DNA from: Dipteris shenzhenensis
Taxonomy: Eukaryota > Polypodiophyta > Polypodiopsida > Gleicheniales
Length of the DNA stretch: 64,000 nt
Direction: 5' to 3' (one strand)
Assembly (NCBI GenBank): GCA_047967505.1
Contig: CM106540.1
This document shows positions 32,589-44,645 of the stretch, in pieces. A program made the translations under genes and the position numbers. The stretch's first letter is position 1, and every line of letters begins with the position of its first letter. The notes under the pieces are model-generated. The model was not told where the DNA came from. It saw only the letters and a list, made by a program, of their open reading frames with translations, and did not search any database.

Positions 32589-33387
32589 TCATTCTTGGAT
32601 ACCACATGGAATCACGCCATGTTTAACCCAAAATTGGCACTTAAGAGGTTTGAGGAAAACCCGATAGAGGCGACACCTCTCAAAGACTAATTTGAGGTAT
32701 TTGAGGTGGTCATCCCATGCAAAATATATGCATAGGTCATCCAAGAATAGCACTAGGAAATCTCTCAAATACTCCTTAAAGGCTATGATCATCAGCCTTT
32801 GGAATGTGGCGGGAGAATTATTGAGCCCAAAAAGCATCACTGAAATACTCCTTAAAGGCTATGATCATCAGCCTTTGGAATGTAGAGGGAGCATTAGTGA
32901 GTCCAAAAAGCATCTCTTAAATACTCCTTAGAGACTATGATCATCAGCCTTTGGAATGTAGCGGGAGCATTAGTGAGCCCAAAAAGTATCACTCTAGAAG
33001 CATAGACTCCCCATTCCATGGTGAATGTTGTCTTATGTTGATCCACGAGCGCCATGGATACTTGGTTGTACCCAGAGAATCCATCCCTACAACCCTCTCT
33101 AATACAAGCTCCATGAAGCACAACGGATAGTGGTCCTTACACGTGGCAGCATTGACCTTTTTTAGATCGACACATACTCTAATTTTGTTGTCTCATTTCA
33201 GCACAATGATTATGGGAGATACCCATTCTATATGTTTGATCTTGTATATGAATGCCACATTGATGAGATTTTGTGTTTCTTCCCTCACAATCATCCCATA
33301 TTTGGGATTCATGGGGTAGGGCCTTTGCCTAACCGGTCTAATGTCATCCAACATAGGGATGGTATGTTGAATAACCTCAGGAGGCAC
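32589..33387 (-). pseudogene. gypsy reverse transcriptase, with triplicated segment
   Basis: RT begins with PMLDDIRPVRQRPYPMNPKY and HIEWVSPIIIVLK (33193-33387). It continues with GYNQVSMALVDQHKTTF and LFGLTNAPATFQRLM (32894-33121) and ends with LVLFLDDLCIYFAWDDHLKY, where FLDD is the catalytic YxDD motif (32589-32840). The NAPATFQRLM segment occurs three times because of the 76-bp tandem triplication, which breaks the frame each time. Confidence 0.75.
32767..32994 (-). repeat. 76-bp tandem triplication inside RT
   Basis: AAATACTCCTTAAAGGCTATG begins at 32767 and 32843, and a variant AAATACTCCTTAGAGACTATG begins at 32919. Each unit continues through GATCATCAGCCTTTGGAATG to GCCCAAAAAGCATC. 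Since 76 is not a multiple of three, each copy shifts the RT frame. The copies differ at several sites, so two rounds of duplication were followed by some divergence. Confidence 0.9.
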
Positions 33388-34292
33388 ACCCTTTATATTT
33401 TGTACTTCTAAGTGAAGCCATTTTTATATTAATAGAGGAGGGGAATCAAGGCCTCTTCTTGCCTGATTGTGAGGTCATCGGCTATGCAAATTGGTTTAGC
33501 ATTTTCATCCTCATATGTAAGGTCTACTTCCTTAACCTTCACCAGACCATCATAACCATATTGCTTTCCCTCCTCTATAGTTCTCTTGGCTTGGTCCAGA
33601 AGTATTTTGCGGTCTTGGACCGTTTAGGACTTAAACTGCTTGGGGACTTAGTGTAGATTATCTTCTTCTTCTTCATCATCCTCCAAGCCTTTTAGTTTGG
33701 GTTGCTTCTCTTTAGGAGAAGTCTTTTTGTTTTTGGCCCTTGGGACCATGTCCTTGAGTAGGGGCTTAGCTTCTAATGAGGCCTTAGCCTTTGGTAGACG
33801 TGCTTCCTCTGCTTTCAAAGACCCTAATGGGGCCTTTATCCTATCTAACTTGGCTCCCTAGTTGGAGAAGAGCTGGTGATGCACCGTGAATGCACTGACA
33901 TACCTTAGCTAGTGGAGGTCAGTCTTACCTTCCTTACCTACTTTCCTTCTTTAGGTGCCCTTAATATATTAGTAATATCTAAGAGGACTATAGCCCTTGG
34001 CACCTTGGAGTCATAAGCCATCATTTGTGTTCCTATCTTTTTGAGCGAGTCTATGGTCATGAGGATTTTCAACCAATTATGGGAGAACTTAGGTTTTGGT
34101 AGTGGAGCATACCAATGTTCATCCTAGTCCTCTTCTGCATCCTTCTCGTTAATTATAGGCTTGGAACACATTCATGGAGGTAGTCCATTGGGTAGTGTTG
34201 GAGTTAGCTATGAATAGGTTACCGTACGTTGGGTGGGCCTTCCAAGTTTGAAGGTCGACCCTCATGATCTACTCGTCCTTGCACATGTATAT

Positions 34293-34590
34293 TCAATTTG
34301 AGAACCACTCATGGACTAGTCCTACCATGCGCATGAAGGGTCTTCCTAGTATAACATCATAACCATTCAGTTGGTCATGGAAATTCATAACCACAAACCA
34401 TGTATGGTAGGTGAGCCCGAAAGTCTTAATCTTAATATCTTTCAACACTCCTATCGGTTGGGTTGTCGTTCTATCAACTAGCTTGACCACAAGATTGGTC
34501 CTCTCCATCTTAGGTCATGCCCACTTAGCCAAGCACCATTTGACTATGCTCACCTTTGCTCCTCCATCCAAGATTGCCATGGCACCCTTG
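34293..34590 (-). pseudogene. gypsy protease region
   Basis: Reads AILDGGAKVSIV (active-site Asp in a DGG context, seen in some plant gypsy clades), then, about 70 codons on, GYDVILGRPFMRMVGLVHEW, the retropepsin 'LGRPW' C-terminal strand. A stop lies between the two parts. Confidence 0.6.
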
Positions 34591-35249
34591 TTTTGGTACT
34601 ACTTCAAGGGGCACATCCTCAAGGGTGACCAATGCCCATTCATCTAACTGGAGAGATCTCTCCAAAGAATAGGGTTCTCTCTTAACACAGTAGCAATGGG
34701 CATTTTAACCTTCGTGGACAAGAATGTGGTTGAGTTGGCCATATCTTGAGGTTGGGTAATTGGCTCTCGGCCTACTAATTGTGGCTCTTCAAAGTCATAA
34801 AAGGACATGTGGTCCTCTTCTATAGCCTAATGCCATGTGGGCTCCTCCTCGAATATTTTGTGCCTGAGTGAATGCCACTTGATCCTTCCTCTTCCACCTT
34901 TTCCATTAGGGGAGAGGCTTTAGGAGCTCTATTGAAAGTTTGTTGGTTTGGATGGATCGTATCCATGCCCTTGCTAGAGTCTTGAGCTGCTACTCAAATC
35001 TCTCTTGACAATCTCGTACCAGCTGCTGCTATGCCTCAGTGAGGCATGGCTTTTCAATAACAGGGTCGGGGTATTCACCTTGACGTTAGGGGTTGAATTT
35101 TTCTTGTAGCTTGACACCTACCTTGTATTGTCCATACATTTAGGCAATTGGTTGGTTGGATTTTGAACCAATAGGGTGTTCTTGAAGATGATGAAGTGGA
35201 TATGATGACTATATCCTCATTGGACCTACCCTAGAGCGTGAACACAATG

Positions 35250-36665
35250 GCGCACTTGTATTGGTGGTGGTGGTTGTGGGTAGGGGTTGATCATATTTAT
35301 AATTGCAGTCCCTTAGGAAGTGAGGTCCTTGGCATTTAAAGCAAGCCATCAATTGATTGGCTGGCATATTATAAGGACACTCACTAGCTCGGTGGGGACC
35401 TTGACATGTAAAGCATTGTATAGGTGGTCTGTGTCAAGGTGTTCATATCCCAGGCTTTTTGAGTGGCGGGCACCGTTTGATACACCGGGATATACAGTTT
35501 GTCCTGCATAATGACTTATGGAGATGGATTAGTAAGGGGGATTCCCACATTGTTAAGAGTCGATCACTAAAGGAACAAGGTCTGATTGCTCCCACTCATT
35601 AGGTGGCTCCACAATTATCACCTGGTTCATAGGAGTAATCCGATGTGGTGGGTGCTAAGGACCCAAGACGGGTGGAGGAAATGGGATGTTTTGAGCCCTA
35701 TATTTCCCTTAATTGGTGGGAGGGGCTCCTTGAATGGTCAATTATCCCTGATTGGACAGATTTGGTGGGGCGGGCAAGGTCAAGGGTGGCCTTTGTTGGT
35801 GGCTGGGGGATAACCTTCGGGTAGTGACACTGGCATGGTTTCCCCATCAAGCACATGTTGTCATTTGTAGGATGGTTGCCCATGCAGATGCCACACCACA
35901 TGTTGTCTCATCTCAAAAATTCCCTCTCAATCCCCCCTCGAGTTGTTGGCTTAATTGATTCCAGATGTTTGTGGCCACTCCTCCATGATCGTACCCTTGG
36001 TGGGTGCAGTTGTCTCCTTGGTGCACTAATAGTTTTACTAGTTTGTCGGATGATGTGTCTTTTCTACTTGGGCCTTCTCTTTCATGTTGCCCCCTAGGTG
36101 TATAGCCATCTTGTTACATAGTTCAAAGGACGTGGGGTTCATGGGGCAAAGAGATGGCCATGGAGCTTGGAGTCATGGAGCTTGGAGTCCCATAGCCTTA
36201 TTAGGAAAACATGGCAAGAGTTGTGCATCACTCATCCTTTCATGCGGCTCGCACCGTGAATTTAGGTGCTTCATCTGGGCAATATAGTCACAAAGGGACT
36301 TCATCTCCTTCTGCTTGACTTCATATAGTTAATGGACACGGCTCCATTTGGGACAATGGGGGAAAGCCCCACTATAAATGACTTTCTGAGAAAATCCCAA
36401 TTGATTTTCTCTTTAGGATTCAATGCCCTATTCCATTAGACTGACTTGCTATCGTTGAATGCCTTGACTGTAGGTCGCCTATATCTCCAAAGGTCTCACA
36501 AATTTTCTTGAACCTCTCCACATTAGACACTAGATCTTCTTCTTCTGGGAATTTAGTAATAATTTTGGAGATGTTAACTGGTTTACTTCTTGAGGAGTTA
36601 GTATCCCTTCCAGTGAAAGTTAATGGCATGGACCCCCTTCCTAGTGCTTGCACTAGGATCCTCAT
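35250..36665 (-). pseudogene. gypsy gag with three zinc knuckles
   Basis: The N-terminal part (36420-36665) reads SKPVNISKIITKFPEEEDLV. Further down, CGICMGNHPTNDNMC (about 35860-35901), CFTCQGPHRASEC (about 35405-35446) and CFKCQGPHFLRDC (about 35315-35360) are CCHC-type knuckles. The last two are textbook C-x2-C-x4-H-x4-C, 20-25 residues apart; the first has one extra spacer residue. CCHC knuckles in gag bind element RNA. Stops between the segments show it is dead. Confidence 0.7.
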
Positions 36666-37119
36666 AACTTCATCAGTGAGAGCATTGTTTGCAACACAAT
36701 AGGATTTATTGGTGGGGATGGCACGGTGCCATAGTTGAGCGGTGCTAGAGGTGGATTATAGAAAGTTGTTGGTCTTGCAAAGGTGGGATTGGTGGGTACA
36801 AGTCCACTCGACCCCGAAACTCGCATTCATGGTGGGCTTCACCTTATTGGCTACACTAGTGATGGCCTAGGCATAGGCACACTCAAGTTGGGGGCATTGG
36901 TCCATAGGGTGCAACTATGGGTTAGGGAGTGTCTTCTGGACCACCTCCCCAAGTTGTATATAGAGGGGGATGAGGATCCATTGTTTGTGATAGTGTGTTC
37001 CCCCAAAAGTCCATTTGTTCATTCCTTTACACAATAGAATTCGACAGCCGATAGCTAGGTATTCTTGGCTCAAAGGTTCCACTGAAGGATGGTTCTCCCT
37101 CATAGAATTGCACATGTGC

Positions 37120-40100
37120 TCCCATGGGTTTTAATCGGTGTTGCAATAGGAATACTCCGCATTCTACCTAGTACAGATGATGTTGGATGACTGTGCGACC
37201 CCTTAAGTACTCTAGTTTGCCTTGCAAATGGGTTTACAATATTGAGGTCAAATTACTTTTCTTTCATTCTAAATTGATCTCCTCAATATGTTTACGAATA
37301 CCCTTAGTATGTTTAATATCCCCTATTAAAATATGCATTGTGTTGACGTAGAATTTGTCTTGTTGTCCAATTTCATTGTTTGGCATAAATTGCAAATAAA
37401 TAGAACGATTATCTACTTTATTTTTGGCAATCCACACCTTTCACGATAATTTTCTTCCTTCATATGTATATTGTCACTTTTTCCACATGTATAGACCACT
37501 TTTGTGGACTTTGATACCTTCTTTTATTTAAACTTTGTACTCTATATGAGTCCTCGGGTACCTTTGAATTTCTAGAGACATTGGTTGGCTTTTCTTAAAG
37601 TTGACTCTTGAAAAATTTCCTATTCTTTTCTTAAAAAACATTATATGATGTATTTGACCTTTTGCTTGATTTGAAAATGGATTTAACTTTAAATATCTTT
37701 CCTTCCTTTGAATTTTTCACCTTGATGACCATAATTCCTTTAATGGAACCTTTACTAACAATCTAGACAATCTTGTGTAAAATTTTGATCCTTTTTTACT
37801 TGTATTGAATCTAATGATTGCCATAATGAGTATTCATTAGGTATCACTAGTTAGCATCGCATTCAAATGCACTCTATCTTAGATAAAAATTTTGTGTGTT
37901 TGCAATTTCATTCAATGAATGTTATTAAAATTCTATTATAAAACCTGAATGACTAGATAAAGTTGTGCTGATCACAATGTTGTAGGTTTGCTTTTAATTT
38001 GATGAAGCTCAAGTAGTTAGAGGGTCAATCAAACATTAGGGCTATAGTGTAAGTGAACCTTGGTCTTCAAGGAATACTCTCTAAAAAGATTCTTTAATGC
38101 CATGGCATTAACCTTGGGTAAAACTTAATTCGTGCTTACTTTGACTAGGCTTAATGTTGATCTTAGGTTACCTTGACCTTGGGTTAACCTAAACTAAATT
38201 TAATGGTGATGTGGCATATAATGATTTGGTAGGATAACATGGTAGCGACATGTCAACAGTGACATGTGGCATTTTGAGAAACTTATGGACCTCGTATAGT
38301 GAGAAACTTGCATGCCAAGAATTCTCATAGGAACTTTGGGATACTTGTAAGAATTTGGGGCTCACAAACTTGCAAGGAGGATTGGCAAGGATTTGGAAAA
38401 CACTTGGAAGGTTGGGATATGGACAAAATTAGGTGGTTTGAAATGTGCATAGAACTTCATGAAATAGATACTACCATTGAAGATTTGTTAGTTGATCTTA
38501 GAGCAAGCTGCATAGAGGTGGAAGATCACAATCACAAGCTTTTGTAAGTATGATTTAGACTATGCTAGATATGAATCTAAATAAGAAAAATGAGGCGAAT
38601 AGCTCATGGATATTATGCATGGGCATCTCATGGATGGCAATGAGGCACAAATTGTGAACTCAAGCAATGGCACACTGAAAGAAAACAAAAGAAAGCTTTG
38701 AGATAATACTCGTCCATAACTAATAGATACTAGTTAATAAATTGGAGGACATAAGAGCTCCAAGAGCTCTAAAAACACTAAAATAGACTTGTAAAATGAA
38801 GGGTAAAAAGCTATCTCCATTGTTCCCAAGTGTTGGGAAGACCTCCAAAAATAAATCAAGATATGGTTTGTAAATGTGGCTTAAAAACCAAACATTGCTG
38901 GATACACGAAGGGATTTAGACAAACTTTCTAGATTGTTAGTAGACCTAAACTACTACTAAGTCATCAATAGTTATCACATATGCTCTTTAAAGCTTTTCA
39001 AAAACTATAAAATGTAGATTTAAGACCTAAGGCTCCAAAAAATCTAGGCTTGCCAATACATCTATACATTTTTAATCCTTCTTGGATGTTGAGAAATCAA
39101 TAACCATTGATGCTTCACAATATATGAGGCTAATTGTGCCTCAAAGAGACCAAACAACTTTTACTTGAACTCTATAATCACGAAGATTGATCAATTTTGG
39201 CTATTGTGTAGCCTAATAGCCAAAGCTATTGACCTCAAAGGAAAACAAAGAAGAATAACCCATGAACTATTATGCATCTACTTAGTGCAACAAGAAGACT
39301 TTACAAGTTGAAACAACAAACAAACTATCACGACTTCTATAGTTTTCTTTAAAAATGATGGGCAAAAAAACAATCCCTAATGACTAGAGGATCCATTTCA
39401 TAGCTATGAGTCCTTACTTTGGCACTTGAAATAACATTATAGATTATTTAATGCTCGTTGGTAGGCTCTATGACCCACAAATATGTCATGAAGCTTTGGA
39501 AAACTCTAAGAACTTATATAGAGATCTATGAGTTTGCAATTCACAAATTCAAAGATTGTGATGACTACTAGTAAGTCTAAAAGAACCCACGAGTAAAGCT
39601 TGTGAAGACTAGTAATCTAAAGAACCCATGAGGAGTAAAGACCAAAATTAGAGGAGAATTGTATACACCAATGTCGACAACAATTCTCAACTATTGTGAT
39701 CTTTTTGTAGCTACACCAAGCTCAAGAAAGCCTTAACAAAATGAAGGTACAGCTAGTACTCTCACACAAGGGCTACAAAACTTAATTAAAGCTTTAAAAC
39801 CAAAATATGGAGAATGAGGTTACAAGACCACATCAATGGAGGCATCGTACAACTATAAGATCCCCCCCTAGCCTGTTTTGAATACATGTTAGCATTTTAT
39901 AAGGGATACCTTCATTATCATATTATATGTCCTCCCATTGTTAGGGTCACATAACATCGGTGGCCTACTGTGTGTGACATGTGCAGATAGAGGCCACGTG
40001 TCTAAATCCCCCTTGCAATGAACATGTGTGCATAATGAGAAAAAGAAAGGTCAAACTTCTCTTATTAAGGGAGCAAGGGGGTGAAAACTATGATTTTTGC

Positions 40101-43100
40101 CCTCCTTTTATTTTTTCTCCAAGTCCATCCAATGATTAATTTTCTTCCTTGACATCCTTATCAAGAATGTCTTACTCTATGAGCTAGGCCTTATATTATC
40201 ATCACGTGAAAACGTAGTATACAAAGATCATGAATATACTCGTAGCATTTCTAGTAGGGAATATCTACATAAATTAAAGCCACAATGACATATGCCACTA
40301 TTCTTGATGATCATTAGGCAACCAAGATTTTACTGATGTGATGGAATTCTTGGAAGACACACACATTGATAACCTCAACCTGATTTACAATGGTTATAGA
40401 GCCCACAACTTTGTTTTTGGTAAGTCGTGGTATGTACACTAAAACTTGTGATCAATGGTGGAAAGAAAAATAGGATCGATGTATTGCAATGCTAACCTTT
40501 GCATGTCTAGTTGAATTTTGAATTAAAACAATCATCTTGCAAGTTGACCCCTTTTTATTTTGTGATGGTTTTTCGATTCTTTAAGTCATATGTGAAAGAA
40601 GTAATACTCTTAAAAATATGCTTTGCAATTTGTGTTTCAACATATACATAAACCTTAAGAATCATCAAAAGAATCATAAAAATTACAATCTTATGTATGC
40701 ATTATATTTTCTTTCAATAGTTATTAATGAAAGAAATCAAGTTGCAATATGATGCATTTGTTTGCACTTTACAACTCAATGTAAGCATCATTTTACCAAT
40801 TACTTTTTAAATTGGCATGGTTCTGAAATTTTCTCAAGCTAAATAGGTCCCCACAATTGAAAAGCTTCAAATATGAATTAACTATTGGAAAAGGGAGGAG
40901 AGGAGGGGTGCAAGGCAAGGGGTGGGACGGGGGTGGGGTGTAAAAGAGGACATCCTTCCATTCTTTTTGGGGAGGGGATTGCTTCCCTCTTGTTTATGAG
41001 GGGATGACTTCCCTCTTATTTATGAGGGTAAGGATTGATAAGCCGTTTAGATTACTTGCTATCATGTCATCTTCATGTAGCCTAGTGGAAAGACTATCAC
41101 CAAGGCTCAGGTAGCTGTCACCGAGTCTTATACTAAATATTGAAGAGTGCCACCAAGTCTCAGATAAGCTATCACCTCCTATGAGTGGGGCAAAGATGTT
41201 GTGAGTTAAGTCCCCCTTTGCATGAGCTCTTGAAGCGTCCATTTGACCTTAGCTTAATTGGGATATCTCCACCTTTTCAGCTAAGAAATCAATTGAACTC
41301 CTCAATTGAAAAATAAAGGCCTTTTCAATGACATTTCTCCTTAGGTCAAGTTAAGCATGTATAATTTGTTTGGTTAAGGGCCTATAGAATAAGTTGATGG
41401 GAATTATAGGTAAGCAAACTCATGCAAAGTATAGATGCTTAAACTAATGGACAAATTATGTGAGATCCCTTAGACAATCTTTTCAAGAAATGCTACAAAG
41501 ACTTCAAAAGTCAATTTTATTTTACAATATCGGTGTTTCAATCCTTTTGCTTCTTTCTTTTAAGAACTATTATTGAGAGGCATTTTATAATCTTTAAGGA
41601 AATGAAAAGGGGTTTTATAGAGAGGTAGCCCTTAATAAAGCATCTTGTGGAGCTTTATTCATGTCAACATAGGCATAATTTTTATCACACATTGTTGCAT
41701 TGTTTGGCTATGTATTTATTGATGGAAGAAAAGTTGTTTGTATTCTTTATGGTACATAGTCATGACATATTAGATGTTAAGGTTAAGGTTATGGTACATA
41801 GTCGTGACATATTAGATGTTAAGGTTATTAATGCATTCAAAATCAAGATAGCTACATTAGATTTGTTTCCAAATTAGATAGTATCTCGATGTCAACTCAT
41901 CCAATGGTTCTATGTATGTGCATCATATTTACACTTCCCCATAGAATGACTATGCGATGAAAAATATCATGTATTTTAAAAACAAGATACTGAGAGTTAT
42001 TCTACCATTAGGCACTCAATCATGATTCATTAGTTTGAAATATAATCTTGTTTAAAAGCATTCATAAAGCTTCCCTATAATTTTTTAAAGAAGGGCAAAT
42101 GTATAAAAACAATAACTTAAAATGCCATGGCAAACATTTTTCAATTCCTTCCTTTTCCGCAATTTTATGAATTGCTAAGTTTTATTGCAAATTTAATTTC
42201 AAAGTTTTCTGTTAAAAGCTTGGAAAAGTTATGATCATCATGCTATAAAGATACCACTCTATTTTCCACTATGTCTTATGATGTGTTCAAATGTAGAGTT
42301 CCTAAGATTTTGACATTTTTGAGCAAGCAACAAAAAGTAATACTATTTTGAGATTTAAAATGACAAAATAAAAAAGCTTGCAATTTGAATAGACTGACTA
42401 AACATGTATGAGAGAGAGAGAGAGAGACAGATGACATCACACCAAATCTAGTACTTTTCTGATGATAAAGAGTGAAGCTTGTCTTGCACCTTTTATTTGT
42501 AATAGAATTGTCATATGAAAAGCTTTAAGCAACTATGCACACATGGATCTTTCTTTTGAACACCTTTCATCACTTTCCACATGAAAGAGTGAAAGACAAT
42601 CAATGGAAAGGTGCACCATTAGCCTTGCTTATGCTTAAGTGTTTAGAAGTACTTAGCTTGTAAGTTGGAGAAACTAAATACAAAGGTAGAAGTATGGCGA
42701 AAAAGCTACCTTTGATAAAAGGAAGTAAAATCAAGCACATGTAGTTTCTCGGTTTGAAGCCATTCTGATAAAAGAGAGGAGTACCCCTTCCCCATTAAGA
42801 CATTCATTTGAGTTTTCCTAGTGTTGAAGGCTTCGAGCCATTGATCTTAGACAATGTTGTACTTTGGGTTCTTTGCTCCCTATTTTATCTAATACATTGG
42901 GTTTATTTTTAGCTTTCATTCATTCTAGTTTATCCACCTAACAAATTGAACCTGACTAAGTTTACAGTCAGTGGTTATTGAGATTGGTTTATCAATGGTA
43001 TGCATCAGTACTTGCTTCGTTCATGTGTTCCTATTCTTCTTTTTGTAGTTCATATGCTTGTTGAATGGTTTGATTGTGGGTGTTTGCACATGAATGTGTG

Positions 43101-43780
43101 CACAATGGTTAAAATTTTGATTATGCTTTGGGGCCATTGATGTGTGCACAAGTGAGAAGGTTTAGCTAAGTTGTATAATGAATGTTTAGGGTTTGATGGA
43201 CAATGGTTGATGAGCAACTTTGTTTCATATGATACTTTTGTTGCCTGGGTAAAAATGGCTTGTAAGACTCTGCCTTGCATGTAGGGTATTATCATGGTCC
43301 TTGTTGCTTAGGTCAAAAATGTTTTGTAAGACTCTTGGAATTACCCCCCATGATTGCCATGCACCCTTAGGGGTCATTCCTTTCCTAAGGGCAATTTCCA
43401 TTTCCAACTATAACAAAAAGGTTCGTAGCTATGTTAGGCTATGCTTGTTAAAAATTGCTCTAAAGGCATTTTTTCTTATGTTGGGTTCACACCATCTACT
43501 CACCATCCTCTAAAAGGTAGGGCTATTGTCTTAGTTGGCTACAGTAAGGACGGGCTTGAACACTTAAAAGATCTGTGTCTGGCCCATGAGGTCGCCCACT
43601 CCATGGCCACCTCCTCCAACTGCTACATGATTGGCCCATTCCATCACAAGTGCTACACCAATCACACGTTGGAGTCATAAATTTAGCAGCCCAGTGTGAA
43701 CCATCACACCTGGGAGCCATCCTCCAATTCTAATGGGAGTGTGGGTAGTTTGAACCCACCCTTAATCATCTCTCTCTTAC
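37120..43780. other. Long AT-rich stretch without recognisable genes
   Basis: Both strands carry only short ORFs without motifs I know. Small local structures are a 26-27 bp repeat at about 40978-41030 (TTCCCTCTtgTTTATGAGGG twice), a 42-bp tandem duplication at 41749-41832, and a short GA run at 42411-42426. The open stretch 38299-38547 (+) has no recognisable domain. Eroded transposable-element DNA is the likely content. Confidence 0.5.
41749..41832 (+). repeat. 42-bp tandem duplication
   Basis: ATGGTACATAGTCATGACAT at 41749 recurs with one change (GTCGTGACAT) at 41791. The period of 42 keeps a reading frame open through both copies, but no real gene is evident. Confidence 0.85.
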
Positions 43781-43789
43781 ACACACGCG

Positions 43790-44098
43790 TGTCTCAAATT
43801 GCAACCAAACATCATGTGTCTCCTGGTTTAGAAAACCTTTGGGCTTTAAAGTTGAAACCGTGTTGGTTTCCCAAGACACCAATACCCACTCTGCCTGAGA
43901 TTCCTCTCTCACTTGGCGCACACATGTCCATGTGTGTGTTGTGTGTGTGCGCGCGTGCGCGTGCATGTACATGTGTTGCCCAACGAGAGGAATCTCAGGC
44001 AGAGTGGGTGTAATTGGAAACCAACATGGTTTCAACTTTAAAGCCCACAGGTCTTCTAAACCAGGAGACACGTGATGTTTGGTTGCAATTTGAGACGT
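43790..44098. repeat. 300-bp foldback (large inverted repeat)
   Basis: The left arm runs from GTCTCAAATTGCAACCAAAC at about 43792 to ATTCCTCTC at about 43913. It is the reverse complement, with few mismatches, of the right arm from GAGAGGAATCTCAGGCAGAG (about 43984) to GCAATTTGAGAC (about 44095). Arms are about 112-120 bp; the loop of about 70 bp is itself rich in alternating CA/TG and GCGCGC. The same peptide-like reading appears on both strands because of the inversion. Transcribed, it would form a long hairpin. I see no clear target-site duplication, so a foldback/MITE-type element or a young small-RNA precursor are both possible. It lies 1.5 kb upstream of the MCTP start codon. Confidence 0.85.
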
Positions 44099-44281
44099 TT
44101 TGGACTTAAGGAACTTTTTTTTTTTTTTTGGGTGACTTTGGGAAACTTAAATAGGAAGTTTTCTATGTATGCGTCTTGAAACGCTTAGCTGAGTTCATCT
44201 TTCAAAATTCTACGCTGATTTCAAAGTTTTTAACGCTGTGAATTTGCAGCTCCGATCTCTGATCGGCAGATCACAGTCTCA

Positions 44282-44366
44282 AGAATCGGAGCTCTGCAGT
44301 TCGAATGCAAAGAATCGGAGCTCTGCAATTCGATGCAAAGAATCGGAGCTTTGCAATTCAATCCAA
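44282..44366 (+). repeat. Three tandem units of 27-29 bp
   Basis: AGAATCGGAGCTCTGCAGTT, AGAATCGGAGCTCTGCAATT and AGAATCGGAGCTTTGCAATT follow each other, joined by CGATGCAA-type spacers. The array lies in the region upstream of MCTP that probably contains its promoter or 5' UTR. Confidence 0.85.
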
Positions 44367-44645
44367 TAACGCGGTCACAAGATCCGTTCTTCGAAGTTCC
44401 AAGGTTGCTTTTGACGAGTCAGTCGCGACAGATCCTCAGTAAAATCCACCAGAAACCACATTGTTTTCAATCCATTTTTCTGATTGTTTATCGGACCTTG
44501 CAGATCTGTAAGATTTGTTGCAGTGCGGACCCCCCAGCTGTTTGCATTCTACACACGGATGATGAAGACCTGGAGCAGACTGGAAATTGGAATCCGAGAA
44601 GCTTCCTCATCAGTTCTCAGGAAGAATTGTTGGTTCATTGAAACG

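Larger units (their letters stand above)
30908..36700 (-). mobile_element. Ty3/gypsy LTR retrotransposon, decayed (gag-pro-RT-IN)
   Basis: Minus-strand order: gag (about 36665 down to 35250), protease (about 34590-34293), RT (about 33387-32589), an eroded RNase H region (about 32500-31400), integrase (31141-30908). Order gag-PR-RT-RH-IN with integrase last is the Ty3/gypsy arrangement. Stops and frameshifts are frequent in every domain. I could not find matching LTRs at the ends; the (CT)n array at 30.5 kb lies just beyond the integrase end. A 76-bp segment of RT is tandemly triplicated (32767-32994). Confidence 0.8.

Noticed and set aside
38299-38547. 82-codon plus-strand ORF in the AT-rich stretch
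   Set aside because: It has reasonable composition but no recognisable domain, no splice context and no neighbouring coding signal. It was left as part of the gene-free region.
43696-44071. Two ORFs on opposite strands sharing a peptide (SPGLEnLWALKLKPCWF-like)
   Set aside because: The shared peptide is produced by the inverted repeat itself. Neither ORF has a domain.
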